Source: Methylosinus sp. Sm6 (lineage in GTDB: Bacteria > Pseudomonadota > Alphaproteobacteria > Rhizobiales > Beijerinckiaceae). From it: 64,000 bases of DNA. Both the position numbers and the translations under genes were made by a program. The stretch covers positions 1 through 64,000 of the forward strand of contig NZ_JAINDZ010000009.1 of assembly GCF_019802345.1 (NCBI RefSeq), given 5' to 3'. The notes beneath the pieces are model-generated. The model made no database searches, was not told the DNA's origin, and was given only the letters and a program-made list of their open reading frames with translations. Position 1 is the first letter of the stretch. Every line of letters begins with the position of its first letter. Of the stretch, positions 1 through 8,944 are shown piece by piece.

Positions 1-212
1 AATAACAAGCCGGACCCACGCCAATACGAGATAATACTATGCCTATCTTGAACCGGACAGCCGTGCGACAAGCGCGGGCATGACGCGGTCGCACGGAATT
101 TGTTAACCTGGATTCGAAGCCCTGGCAGACCCGAATTGGCGCATTGCCGAGCGCCAGTCGAACATGGTAAATTCGCATCCGAATATTCGCTGAGTTTACT
201 GAGAGGTTCGCC

Positions 213-3200
213 ATGCCGTCGCCTCCGCCCTATTCGGCTGACTGGAATACATCGAGCGGAAACTGGTTCGCCGCCGGCAATTGGACCGAGATCGATCCGG
301 TCACCAATGCGATCGTGCATTATGTGCCGGGCGCCGACAATGCGGTGACGCTGAGCTACACAGCCCCCTTCACCGTCGACTACAACGGCGTCGACGAGAT
401 CTGGTCGCTGAGCGGCACCAATGCGACGCTGAACATCAATGGCGGCTCTCTCGCCGTCGATCACGACAGCTTCCTCGGCGGCGTGATCAATCTCGCCTCG
501 GGCGCCAGCCTGTCCGCCGCCGCCGGGGCGACGCTGACATTTTTCGGCGGGTCCATCGCCGGAACGTTGGGCGGCGCCGGAACCATTCAGTTTCAATATG
601 GCGACTTCGACCTGAATGCGGGAACGGCGCTGTCGGTCGCAAACCTCATTCTCGGCGTCTACGGCAATGGAACAGTGTCCCGGACGACGCTCGGCGCCAA
701 CCTCACCTACGCCGGCCGCTTCACCCAGATCGACTATTCCGGCAATCAGGCGCTGCTGCTGCTCAATGGCCACACGCTGAAGCTCACGGGCGGAGCGACG
801 CTCGACGGGACCATTTCCGGGCCCGGCCGGGTGATCGTCTATGGGCGAGTGGACGAGCCGACCGGCTATGGCGGCAATTCGATCGTGGGCGGGGCGACAT
901 TGGAGGCCGCCTCCGGCGCGACGATCACGCAGAACGGCTCCGTCTTCCTCGGCGACGCCTCGAGCAAGGGCACGCTGCGGATCGACAGCGGCGCCACTTA
1001 TTCGATCGCGACCATCGGCACGATCAACAGCGGCGGGAACAGCCTGCTCATCAACAACGGCCGGCTCGTCGACAAGGCGGTGGGCGCGACGGCGAGCTGG
1101 ATCAACGGCGGCTTCACCAACAACGGCCGTCTGACCGTCGCGACGGGCGCGACGCTCAATTTCGCTTTTCCCGGCGCCGGGGTGGAGACCTTCGGAGGGA
1201 CGATCGACGGCGGCGGCACGCTCTCCTTCAGCAATGGCGTCAAAGCGCTCGTCACCTCGACCGCGGTCACGGTCGGCCATTGGACCATAACCGACGGAAC
1301 GACCGAGCTCGGCGTCGACCTGACCTATGGCGGCGCTTTCAAATTCGAGGCCGCCTTCGGCGTGCTCGACCTCGCCGGACATACGCTGACCTTGACCGGC
1401 GCATCGAATTCGCTCGCCGCCCCCTATGGCAATATCAAAGGCGGCGGAAGGCTGAAGATCGCCGGCGCCGTCACTTTCGGCGATTTGGCGGTCGGCTACG
1501 ACGACGTCGCGACGACGATCGAAGTGGCGGGCTCGGCCAAGCAGACGGCGGGAATTTCCCTTCATGGGACCCTGCAGATCGACAGCGGGGCCAGCTATCG
1601 CATCGCCGGCGGATCGATCTCGTCGAGCGGCGCGAGCGGCGCGACGACGATCAACAGAGGAACCATTCTCGACGTCGCGCCCGGAACGAGCCGGATACTC
1701 GGCGCATTCACCAATGCCGGCGTGCTCACCATCGCCGCCGGCGCGACGCTCGAGTTCTCCGGCGTGGAGAAATTCGGCGGATCCATCGGCGGCAATGGCG
1801 CGCTCTCGATCGGCTTCGGCGCTCAGGCGCGGATCGACACCGCCGATGTGACGGTCGCCAGGCTGATCATCAATGGCGGCAATGGCGGCGGCACGACCAC
1901 GCTCGGCGTCCATCTGAGCTACGCCGGAAACTTCACCTTCGCCAGTCAGTTCGGAACGCTCGACCTCAATGGGCACAAGCTGACCTTGAGCGGCGTCTCC
2001 AGCCTCTCCGGAACCATCGGCGGCTCCGGCAGAGTGAAGGTGACGGGCTCCTCGACCATCGCCGGGCTGACGATCGACCAAGGCTCCGGCGCCGCGACGC
2101 TCGAGGACGCCGGATCGATCACTCAGACCGATCCGCTGACCCTCGACGGCGCGCTGCTGATCGACGCCGGGGCGAGCTACAAGATCGTCTCGGCGCCCTA
2201 CGGCGGCGGCATAAACAATGGCGGCTCGGCGACCATCACCAACAATGGAACCTTCGCCGTTCAGACATCCGGGGCGGCGACGATCCAGGGCTCCTTCACC
2301 AACACTGGCGCTCTGACCATCGCCGCCGGGGCGACCGCGAATTTCTCCGGCGTCGAGACTTTCGGCGGATCGATCAGCGGCGCCGGCACGCTCGCATTCG
2401 GCTTCGGCGCGCGAGCGACGATCAACACGACGAATGTCACCGTCGCCAATCTCTACATCAATGGCGGCAATGGCGGCGGCGTCGCCAAGCTCGGCGTCCA
2501 TCTGAGCTACGCCGGAAACTTCACTTTCGCCAGTCAGTTCGGAACGCTCGACCTCAATGGGCGCAAGCTGACCTTGAGCGGCGTCTCCATCCTGTCCGGG
2601 GGGAATGTCGCGGGCCCGGGTCGGCTGTATATAACGGGCTCTTCGACCATCGGCGCGCTGTCGCTCGGCAACGGCGCCGCGGTGCCGACGCTCGAGGTCG
2701 CCGGGATGGTCGAGCAGAATAATTTTCTCGCGCTGTCCGGCGCGCTCGTCATCGACGCCGCCGGCGTCTGGAAAATTGTCGCCGACACCGGAATCACACT
2801 CTCGGGCGCCGGGTCGATCGCCAATTCCGGCTTGCTCGAGAAGACGGCGGGGACAGGCCTCGGCGACATTTGGCTGAACGGCCTCGCCTTCGCCAACGCC
2901 GGCACGGTGCTGGCGAAGAGCGGCGCGCTGCGGATCCACGGCTCGCTCGCCAACAGCGGGCTCGCAAAGGCCGACGGCGCGACGCTGATCATCGACGGCG
3001 CCCTGACCGGCTCCGGCTCCGCGGCGATCGACCATCAGGGAACGCTGCAGATCGGCGGGGCCGTCGCGGCCGGGGAAGAAATCAAGTTCCTGAGCGCGGC
3101 GGGCGAGACGCTCGATCTTTTGACGCCGTCGAGCTTCGCCGGACAGCTGGACGGTTTCGGCGATGGCGATCTCCTGCGGCTGCATGGCGTCGCCGCCACC

Positions 3201-3926
3201 GCCGCGAGCATCTCGGGCTCGAAGCTGCATGTGACCGCCGCGGGCGGCGTCGCTTATGATTTCACGCTCGCCAACGTCCAGGCCGGCTATTTCACCATCG
3301 ACGTGCATGACGGCGAGAGCGACGTGCGGCTGACCACCGGCGGCGACGAACTGACCGGCGCCGAGACCGACGACACGATGTTCGGCGGCTCGGGGATCGA
3401 TATTCTGAACGGCGCCGGCGGCAATGACTGGCTGAGAGGCGGCGGCGGCAAGGACGTCCTCGACGGCGGCGCCGGCGTCGACACCGCCGATTACTCCGAC
3501 AAGACGGCTTCGGTCGTCGTGACATTGAATGGCGCGACCAACGCCGTGGTGAAGGTCGGCGGCGTCACCGAGGACACGATCCGCAACATGGAGAATATCG
3601 CCGGCGGCTCCGGCGCGGATCGGCTGACCGGCGACAACTCGGCCAATTCGCTGTGGGGCGGCGGCGGCGGCGACATGCTGAAAGGCGGCGGCGGCGCCGA
3701 CACTTTCGTATTCACGCCCTCATTCGGCAAGGATACGGTCGCCGACTTCGCCGCCATCGACAGGCTGCAGATCGATCACACGCTCTTCGCCGATTGGACG
3801 AGCCTGCTCTCGCATACGGCGCAGGTCGGGACGAGCACGGTCATCACGCTCGACGCCGCCAACACAATCACGCTGCAGAACTTCGTCGCCGCCGATCTGA
3901 CTCAATCTCAAGTCAATTTCGTCTAG
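213..3926 (+). CDS. Large repeat-rich RTX protein, probable type I secretion substrate
   Basis: Predicted 1237-aa extracellular protein. Most of it (residues about 30-1030) is Gly/Ala/Thr-rich beta-strand repeat of the kind seen in autotransporter/adhesin passenger domains, with recurring GGxGTLxF- and TLxLTG-like strands. The C-terminal 190 residues hold RTX calcium-binding nonapeptides (GGSGIDILNGAGG, GGGGKDVLDGG, GGGGDMLKGG) near residues 1058-1085 and 1131-1163. It ends in a hydrophobic segment (QSQVNFV), as type I secretion signals do. There is no N-terminal signal peptide, which fits export by an ABC/HlyD/TolC system; none is encoded in this window. A GAGAGG-type ribosome site precedes the ATG. 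Role inferred: surface or matrix protein, perhaps an adhesin. The exact function is unknown. Confidence 0.85.
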   Translation: MPSPPPYSADWNTSSGNWFAAGNWTEIDPVTNAIVHYVPGADNAVTLSYTAPFTVDYNGVDEIWSLSGTNATLNINGGSLAVDHDSFLGGVINLASGASLSAAAGATLTFFGGSIAGTLGGAGTIQFQYGDFDLNAGTALSVANLILGVYGNGTVSRTTLGANLTYAGRFTQIDYSGNQALLLLNGHTLKLTGGATLDGTISGPGRVIVYGRVDEPTGYGGNSIVGGATLEAASGATITQNGSVFLGDASSKGTLRIDSGATYSIATIGTINSGGNSLLINNGRLVDKAVGATASWINGGFTNNGRLTVATGATLNFAFPGAGVETFGGTIDGGGTLSFSNGVKALVTSTAVTVGHWTITDGTTELGVDLTYGGAFKFEAAFGVLDLAGHTLTLTGASNSLAAPYGNIKGGGRLKIAGAVTFGDLAVGYDDVATTIEVAGSAKQTAGISLHGTLQIDSGASYRIAGGSISSSGASGATTINRGTILDVAPGTSRILGAFTNAGVLTIAAGATLEFSGVEKFGGSIGGNGALSIGFGAQARIDTADVTVARLIINGGNGGGTTTLGVHLSYAGNFTFASQFGTLDLNGHKLTLSGVSSLSGTIGGSGRVKVTGSSTIAGLTIDQGSGAATLEDAGSITQTDPLTLDGALLIDAGASYKIVSAPYGGGINNGGSATITNNGTFAVQTSGAATIQGSFTNTGALTIAAGATANFSGVETFGGSISGAGTLAFGFGARATINTTNVTVANLYINGGNGGGVAKLGVHLSYAGNFTFASQFGTLDLNGRKLTLSGVSILSGGNVAGPGRLYITGSSTIGALSLGNGAAVPTLEVAGMVEQNNFLALSGALVIDAAGVWKIVADTGITLSGAGSIANSGLLEKTAGTGLGDIWLNGLAFANAGTVLAKSGALRIHGSLANSGLAKADGATLIIDGALTGSGSAAIDHQGTLQIGGAVAAGEEIKFLSAAGETLDLLTPSSFAGQLDGFGDGDLLRLHGVAATAASISGSKLHVTAAGGVAYDFTLANVQAGYFTIDVHDGESDVRLTTGGDELTGAETDDTMFGGSGIDILNGAGGNDWLRGGGGKDVLDGGAGVDTADYSDKTASVVVTLNGATNAVVKVGGVTEDTIRNMENIAGGSGADRLTGDNSANSLWGGGGGDMLKGGGGADTFVFTPSFGKDTVADFAAIDRLQIDHTLFADWTSLLSHTAQVGTSTVITLDAANTITLQNFVAADLTQSQVNFV
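1902..2588 (+). repeat. Near-identical 99-bp repeats inside the RTX gene, 588 bp apart
   Basis: Bases 1902-2000 and 2490-2588 are the same apart from about two mismatches. They encode the strand pattern LGVHLSYAGNFTFASQFG and the residues after it. The spacing of 588 bp equals exactly 196 codons, so the protein has a 196-residue module that was recently duplicated or gene-converted. More diverged modules lie upstream. Confidence 0.85.
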
Positions 3927-4044
3927 TGGCGTGCGTCGCCGAATTTGCAGCCTCTCGAGAGCGAGCCTGAAGGCTCGCGGTCCAGGGGCCGCGTTCGGAC
4001 CGCGAGCCTTCAGGCTCGCTCAAATCGGCTGAATCCACCCACTA
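3923..4044. repeat. Dispersed palindromic repeat, family A (copy 1), possible terminator
   Basis: Two copies of the palindrome GCGAGCCTGAAGGCTCGC lie in opposite orientation around a short GGTCC/GGACC centre, forming a long hairpin (arms about 3961-3983 and 3997-4019). Outer flanks CTAGTGG and CCACTAG also face each other. The element fills the space between the RTX gene and the convergent DUF3426 gene. Related copies are at 13744, 19878 and 40149. It could end transcription from either side, but there is no U-tract. Confidence 0.75.
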
Positions 4045-4077
4045 GAGCGGCTTGCGCGTGGGGAACGGCGCGACGCC

Positions 4078-4671
4078 TCACTTATTGCCGGCCTGCAGCG
4101 CCGTGAAGCGCACCATCACATCGGTTCCGTCCGCCGGCGGCGAGGCGAGGCGCGCGCGAAAGGCCAGCGTCTCGCCGGGGGCGAGGCGCGCCTTGGGCGG
4201 CGTCTCGGTCCAGACATAGCGCTCGCGCCCGTCGGCGCCGCGCACGGAGAGCGCCACTTTCGGCACCCGATTCGATTCCGGCCGCAGATTGACGATCTCG
4301 CCCTCGACGGTCAGCACCTTGCGCGAGCCCTCCTCGGCCACCTTGGAGGTGACGGAGCGCAGATCGAGGCCGATGAGATTGACCTTCAGGCCGGCGGCCG
4401 AATAGAGCCCCGCGGTCGCGGGCGCGAGGCGAACGATGCGCTCGCGCAGGCCGATCAGGCCCATGGCGCCGATCATCACGGCGATGGCGGCGGCGATCAC
4501 GGGCAGCCGGCTCGGGCGGCGCTCCTGCCACGCGTCCTCCTCGGGCGGCGGCGCGCGCCAGAGGCGCGCATGGGCGCGCTCCCAATCCTCGAGCGCCGCT
4601 TCGGCGCTCGAGGGCTCGTTCGGCCGCAAGCCGTCGAGAGCGGGATAGAAGGGAATGGGACGCTCGCGCAT
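4078..4671 (-). CDS. DUF3426-type membrane protein, zinc ribbon absent
   Basis: The 197-residue protein has a charged N-terminus, one transmembrane helix (about residues 55-77) and a C-terminal FxxT/DUF3426-like beta domain containing VEGEIVNLRPES. In most relatives this domain follows an MJ0042-type zinc ribbon (two CxxC pairs) at the N-terminus; no Cys pair exists here. I chose the ATG at 4671 because GGAGG sits 7 bases upstream; an ATG at 4710 would add 13 Arg-rich residues. It is divergent from ftsE, a neighbourhood often seen in Hyphomicrobiales. Function unknown, presumably envelope-related. Confidence 0.72.
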   Translation of the reverse strand: MRERPIPFYPALDGLRPNEPSSAEAALEDWERAHARLWRAPPPEEDAWQERRPSRLPVIAAAIAVMIGAMGLIGLRERIVRLAPATAGLYSAAGLKVNLIGLDLRSVTSKVAEEGSRKVLTVEGEIVNLRPESNRVPKVALSVRGADGRERYVWTETPPKARLAPGETLAFRARLASPPADGTDVMVRFTALQAGNK

Positions 4672-4815
4672 GAGCCGGCCTCCGAGCCGCCGCCGGCGCG
4701 CAGAAATCATAACGCCGGGCTACTTCGCCATTAATGCGCGATATGGTTAAGAGCGCGTGAACTGCTAAAGTTCGACCTGTGATTCTGACGCCGCTTCGCG
4801 AATGGAAGGCGCCTC

Positions 4816-5478
4816 TTGCTGAGCTTCGAGGATGTCGGGCTGCGCTATGGGACGGGGAGCGAGATCCTCACCGATCTCAGCTTCACCGTCGAGCCGCGCT
4901 CCTTTCAATTTCTGACCGGTCCCTCGGGCGCCGGAAAGACGACGCTGCTCAAGCTCGTCCTGATGTCGCTCGAGCCGACGCGCGGGCGAATCACTCTGTT
5001 CGGCCGGGATGCGGCGACGCTACAAAAGGATGAGGTCACCGATATCCGGCGGCGCATCGGCGTCGTCTTTCAGGACTTCCGCCTGCTCGATCATCTCTCG
5101 CTCTACGAGAATGTCGCGCTGCCGCTGCGCGTCATCGGCCGGGACGAGGGGAGCTATCGCGCCGAGGTGCTGGAGCTGCTGCGCTGGGTCGGGCTCGAGA
5201 CGCGCATCACCGCCCTTCCCAGCGTGCTCTCGGGCGGCGAGAAGCAGCGGGCGGCGATCGCGCGGGCGCTGATCGTGCGGCCCGAGCTGCTGCTCGCGGA
5301 CGAGCCGACCGGCAATCTCGACCCGACGCTCGCGCGAAGGCTCCTGCGCCTCTTCGTCGAATTGCACAAGAGCGGCACCTCGGTCGTCATCGCCACCCAT
5401 GATCTGGCGCTGATGGACCAATATGAGGCGGCGCGCCGGCTGGTGCTCGCCGACGGCCGCCTGCATGTCTTCGAGTGA
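4816..5478 (+). CDS. ftsE: Cell division ATP-binding protein FtsE
   Basis: ATPase subunit of the FtsEX ABC-type complex, which couples cytoplasmic ATP hydrolysis at the divisome to activation of periplasmic peptidoglycan hydrolases. The 220-aa length is standard. Walker A GPSGAGKT is at residues 35-42, followed by the signature LSGGEKQR and Walker B LLLADEP. The start is TTG (TTG CTG AGC), preceded by GGAAGG. The next gene, ftsX, begins 7 bases after its stop, so the two are surely co-transcribed. Its closeness to FtsE families, rather than to LolD, rests on this partnership. Confidence 0.95.
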   Translation: MLSFEDVGLRYGTGSEILTDLSFTVEPRSFQFLTGPSGAGKTTLLKLVLMSLEPTRGRITLFGRDAATLQKDEVTDIRRRIGVVFQDFRLLDHLSLYENVALPLRVIGRDEGSYRAEVLELLRWVGLETRITALPSVLSGGEKQRAAIARALIVRPELLLADEPTGNLDPTLARRLLRLFVELHKSGTSVVIATHDLALMDQYEAARRLVLADGRLHVFE

Positions 5479-5485
5479 GCCGCGC

Positions 5486-6463
5486 ATGATTCGAGCCCTG
5501 CTGGCGCGACGGACGACCGTCGAGACGAAGGACGAAGCGACAGCCGTCCCGCTCGACGAGGCGCTGGCGCGCGAGACGCCGCTCGTGCCGACCACGTCGA
5601 TCGCCGGGCGCTCGCTCGTCATCGTCATCGCCATCATGACGTTTCTCGCCGCGCTCGCCGCCGGCGCGGCGCTGCTCGTCGCCGACGCCAGCGTCGATTG
5701 GCGGAGCGAGGTGGCGCGCGAGGCGAGCGTGCAGATTCGCCCGGTCGCCGGCCGCGACGTCGAATCCGATGTCGTTCGCGCGACGGCGATCCTCGTCGCC
5801 GCGGAGGGCGTGCGCGACGTCAAGATCTACACGAGAGCGGAGTCCGAGGCGCTGCTCGCGCCCTGGCTCGGCCAGGGACTGGATTTCGCCGAATTGCCGG
5901 CCCCGCGCATGATCGTGCTCAAGCTCGTCGAGGGGAAGCGGCCCGATCTCGCCCAATTGCGGCGCGAGCTGGCCGAGCAGCTTCCCAACGCCGCGCTCGA
6001 CGATCACAGACTATGGGTCGAGCGCCTCGGCCAGATGGCGGGCGCCGCCGTCGTCGTGGCGTCGCTGATCTTCGTGCTGATCGTCGTCGCCGCCGGCCTC
6101 ACCGTCGCCTTTGCGACGCGCGCCGCGATGGTCGGCAATCGCGAGATCATCGAGGTGCTGCATCTCGTCGGCGCCGCCGACCGCTATATCGCCCGCCAGT
6201 TCCAGCGGCGCTTCGTCGCGCTCGGCCTGCGGGGCGGGCTGATCGGCGGCGGCTGCGCCATGGCGTTCTTTCTGCTTTCCGGCTATCTCGCGGATCAATG
6301 GCGGGCGACGCCGGGCGGCGACCAGATCGAGGCCATGTTCGGCAGCCTCTCGCTCGGTCCGCGCGGCTTCGCGGTCATTGCCGCGATTTCGGCCGCGGCG
6401 GGCCTGCTCACCGGCTTCATGTCGCAGGAGATCGTGTTCCGCCAGCTGCGTCGGCTGCAGTAG
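5486..6463 (+). CDS. ftsX: Cell division protein FtsX
   Basis: Permease-like partner of FtsE, 325 aa from the ATG at 5486. The layout is typical: cytoplasmic N-terminus, TM helix near residues 45-68, a large periplasmic loop (about 70-180) that in other bacteria contacts amidase activators or hydrolases, then three C-terminal TM helices including LIFVLIVVAAGLTVAF. An upstream in-frame ATG at 5423 lies inside ftsE and is not credible. The degenerate LytM lipoprotein at 54.5-56.1 kb is the kind of protein that could be its periplasmic effector, but this is inference. Confidence 0.93.
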   Translation: MIRALLARRTTVETKDEATAVPLDEALARETPLVPTTSIAGRSLVIVIAIMTFLAALAAGAALLVADASVDWRSEVAREASVQIRPVAGRDVESDVVRATAILVAAEGVRDVKIYTRAESEALLAPWLGQGLDFAELPAPRMIVLKLVEGKRPDLAQLRRELAEQLPNAALDDHRLWVERLGQMAGAAVVVASLIFVLIVVAAGLTVAFATRAAMVGNREIIEVLHLVGAADRYIARQFQRRFVALGLRGGLIGGGCAMAFFLLSGYLADQWRATPGGDQIEAMFGSLSLGPRGFAVIAAISAAAGLLTGFMSQEIVFRQLRRLQ

Positions 6464-6578
6464 GCAGCGGGGTCTCCCTCTGCCCTGCCCCTCCGCCACC
6501 GCCCTCTGGACAGCCTTCAGCGGCGCTCACACATTTCGACAATGGTCGCATCGCGCGACGAACAGGGACGAGACGCGC

Positions 6579-7295
6579 GTGACAGCAGGCCCTCGAGCGC
6601 AGAGACGACGGCGATCGACCGCGCCGCGACGCGCGGCGACGCTGGTCCTGTGCGCCGCCGGCTTCCTCGTTTCGGCCTTCGTCGCCGGCTTCATAGGCTT
6701 CGCGCTGTCGCTCGAGCGCGCCGAGCCGGTCCTCACGGTGCAAGCCGACGGAGTGGTGGTGCTGACCGGCGGCTCCGATCGAATCCAGGAGGCGGCGGAA
6801 CTTCTCGCGCGGGGGCAGGCGCGTCGTCTGCTCATAACGGGCGTCAACAAGTCGACGCGCGGCGCGGAAATCGCAAAGCTTCTGCCAGTCTCGCGGCAAT
6901 TGTTCGATTGCTGCATCGACCTCGGCTATGAGGCGCTGGACACCGCGGGCAACGCCGCGGAGACGCGCGCATGGGCCATGGCGCGCGGGATCGACGGCTC
7001 GCTGATCGTCGTCACCTCCAATTATCACATGCCTCGCGCTCTGGTCGAGCTGTCCGCCGCCCTGCCCGGCGTCGAGCTCTATCCCTTCCCCGTGATCAGC
7101 CCACATTTGCGAGTCGACGACTGGCTCGAGGACGTGAGCGTCGCGCGGCTCGTCGCGGCGGAATATGTGAAATATCTCTTGGCGCTGGCGCGCACCCGCG
7201 TGGCGCGCTCCTCCACCGCTGAGGACTATGGAGGGGCCGGCGCGAGCGCGGTCGCCGATCGACGCGAGCGCGACGCTCGCACGCCGGCGCGCTAG
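6579..7295 (+). CDS. YdcF family (DUF218) membrane-anchored protein
   Basis: The 238-aa protein starts at a GTG at 6579. An N-terminal TM helix (about residues 20-42) is followed by a DUF218 domain: DGVVVLTGGSDR, LLITGVNK, then TAGNAAETRAWA and VTSNYHMPRAL, the usual family blocks. DUF218 proteins (YdcF, SanA, ElyC) act in envelope biogenesis, and some bind SAM. It follows ftsX by 115 bp on the same strand and precedes a PlsC-type acyltransferase, a common alphaproteobacterial order. The C-terminal 40 residues are low-complexity and poorly conserved-looking. Confidence 0.85.
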   Translation: MTAGPRAQRRRRSTAPRRAATLVLCAAGFLVSAFVAGFIGFALSLERAEPVLTVQADGVVVLTGGSDRIQEAAELLARGQARRLLITGVNKSTRGAEIAKLLPVSRQLFDCCIDLGYEALDTAGNAAETRAWAMARGIDGSLIVVTSNYHMPRALVELSAALPGVELYPFPVISPHLRVDDWLEDVSVARLVAAEYVKYLLALARTRVARSSTAEDYGGAGASAVADRRERDARTPAR

Positions 7296-7311
7296 AGCGC
7301 TTTCCGATCCA
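7292..7311 (+). repeat. Fragment of dispersed repeat family B
   Basis: CTAGAGCGCTTTCCGATCC matches the left end of the roughly 105-bp repeat seen complete at 15083 and 44830. It overlaps the stop codon of the preceding YdcF-like gene. Confidence 0.6.
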
Positions 7312-7456
7312 GGGCCCGGGCCGCGCGTCGCCGAGCCCGGGCAAACCTCCTGCCGGTTTCGGCGCCGTCTCCATTGGCGGACGCGGGCCGTGGATGCGAC
7401 GTTTCGTTCGGCGCCGACGAGCGCGCGCCTGTGAAATTTGGAACGGAGCATCTCAA

Positions 7457-7872
7457 ATGTCCGCGAGTGACGACGCAGGGTTCGCTTTTTCCAGAGCCCC
7501 GGCGCTTTCCGCGACTGCGGTCGCCGCTTTCTCCCTCGCGCCGCATCTGTTCCTGCCAGGCCCGGCTTCCCTGGGATTTGCGGCCGTGCTGCTCGGCGTC
7601 ATCGCCGGCGTCTATTTCGGCTTCGCCATTATGAACGGAACCTTTCGCGACCAGCTGACCGAGCTCGTCGTCGCATCGGGGTTCGGGCTCGCCGCGCTGC
7701 TCGGGCTGACGCTCAGTCCCTGGCTTCTGCCGGCGGCCTATATCGGCCACGGACTCGGGCGAAGCTCGGCCTCGTGCAGATCCCTCTATGGTACGTTCCC
7801 TGGTGCGCCGCGATCGATCTCTTCATCGCCGTCGGTCTCGTTGTGCTCTGGCGGCTTCACGGCCTGCTGTAG
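7457..7872 (+). pseudogene. Frameshifted small integral membrane protein
   Basis: From ATG 7457 the frame reads a four-helix-type membrane protein (AAVLLGVIAGVYFGFAIMNG, LVVASGFGLAALLGL, SPWLLPAAYIGHGLG) and then turns into Ser/Cys-rich nonsense at about 7757. A different frame starting near 7762 encodes KLGLVQIPLWYVPWCAAIDLF and a final hydrophobic helix ending RLHGLL at a TAG (7870-7872). The two halves read as one protein with bases lost at the HGL-KLG junction. The small membrane family resembles DUF6010, but I am not certain. Either a true pseudogene or a sequencing deletion. Confidence 0.7.
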
Positions 7873-7974
7873 CGTCGGCCGGCGGCGGGGAGCCTCTTGT
7901 TCTCGACGCGGACTCCGTCCTATGAACGGCCGCGCCGATGGAAAGGGCCCAAAGCAACGTCAGGTCGTCGTCAA

Positions 7975-8748
7975 ATGCTGTTCCTGCGCTCGCTGCTGTT
8001 CAACGTCGTCTTCTTCACCAATGTGATCGTGCTGATGCTGATCTGGCTGCCGGCGCTCGCCATGCCGCGGCATGCGTCGCTCGCTCTCGGCCGGGCCTGG
8101 GGGCGCACGTCTCTCTGGTGGCTCGAGAAGATCGTCGGGGTGAAGGTCGAGTTCCGCGGCCTCGAAAATATTCCGAACGGCGCCGTGATCGTCGCCTGCA
8201 AGCATCAGTCGATCTGGGACACTTTCGTGCTGCCCCTGCACTTTCCCGATTTCTCCTACATTTTGAAGCACGAGCTGATCTATATTCCGCTGTTCGGCTG
8301 GTATCTTCTGGCCGCCGAGCAGATCGCCATCGATCGCGCCAAGGGCGGCCGGCTGCTGCCGCAAATCACGCGCAAGGCGAAGGCTCTGTTCGCGCAAGGG
8401 CGGCAATTGTTCATTTTTCCCGAGGGCACGCGCCGGCCCGTCGGCGCGCCGCCGCAATATAAGTTCGGCGTCGCCCATATTTATTCGGAGACCGGCGCGC
8501 CATGCGTGCCGGTGGCGCTGAATTCCGGCCTGTTCTGGCCGCGCCGCTCCTTCATCATCCGGCCTGGAACCGTCGTCCTCGAATATCTGCCGCCGATCGA
8601 GCCCGGCCTCGACGCCAGGGTCTTTTTCGAGCGCCTGCAGGAGGCGATGGAGACGGCGACCGAGCGGCTGATCGAGGAGGCGGTGGCGCTCGACCCCGCG
8701 CTCGGCGAGATCGTCGCCCGCAACCGCGCCGCCGCGCCGACCGCCTGA
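7975..8748 (+). CDS. 1-acyl-sn-glycerol-3-phosphate acyltransferase (PlsC-like)
   Basis: Membrane-associated acyltransferase of the PlsC/LPLAT family that transfers an acyl group to lysophosphatidic acid or a similar lysolipid. The 257-aa protein has an N-terminal hydrophobic helix (about 8-30), the catalytic HX4D box (KHQSIWDTF) and the FPEGTR motif, plus a proline-rich block GAPCVPVALNSGLFW. I chose ATG 7975; the upstream in-frame start at 7897 adds 26 basic residues and overlaps the decayed upstream gene. It is the last gene of the ftsEX-side cluster. Confidence 0.9.
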   Translation: MLFLRSLLFNVVFFTNVIVLMLIWLPALAMPRHASLALGRAWGRTSLWWLEKIVGVKVEFRGLENIPNGAVIVACKHQSIWDTFVLPLHFPDFSYILKHELIYIPLFGWYLLAAEQIAIDRAKGGRLLPQITRKAKALFAQGRQLFIFPEGTRRPVGAPPQYKFGVAHIYSETGAPCVPVALNSGLFWPRRSFIIRPGTVVLEYLPPIEPGLDARVFFERLQEAMETATERLIEEAVALDPALGEIVARNRAAAPTA

Positions 8749-8781
8749 GCGCTCAGGCCCAGGGCGGGCGAAGGATAAAAT

Positions 8782-8915
8782 CCCCAACCCTCGTCCTGAG
8801 GAGCCGCCGCTGGCGGCGTCTCGAAGGACGGCCGTGGGGCAAAATCAAAGGTTTCTCCCCGTTGCCGTCCTTCGAGACGCCCGCTTCGCGGGCTCCTCGG
8901 GACGAGGGGTTGGGG
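8782..8915. repeat. Long inverted repeat, family D
   Basis: Arms beginning CCCCAACCCTCGTCC and ending GGACGAGGGGTTGGGG are nearly self-complementary over about 60 bases, and each holds an internal small palindrome (GCCGCTGGCGGC; CCCGCTTCGCGGG). It sits between the convergent plsC-like and thpR genes. Such GC-rich mosaic palindromes are common intergenic repeats in Hyphomicrobiales; only one copy is in this window. Confidence 0.7.
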
Positions 8916-8944
8916 AAAAAGTCCTTCTTCCGATTCCCCTGCGG

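Noticed and set aside
281-2722. A long overlapping Arg/Asp-rich open frame of 813 codons in the RTX gene
   Set aside because: It is the +2 shadow of the repeat-rich RTX gene; its composition is that expected from frameshifted high-GC codons and it has no domain.
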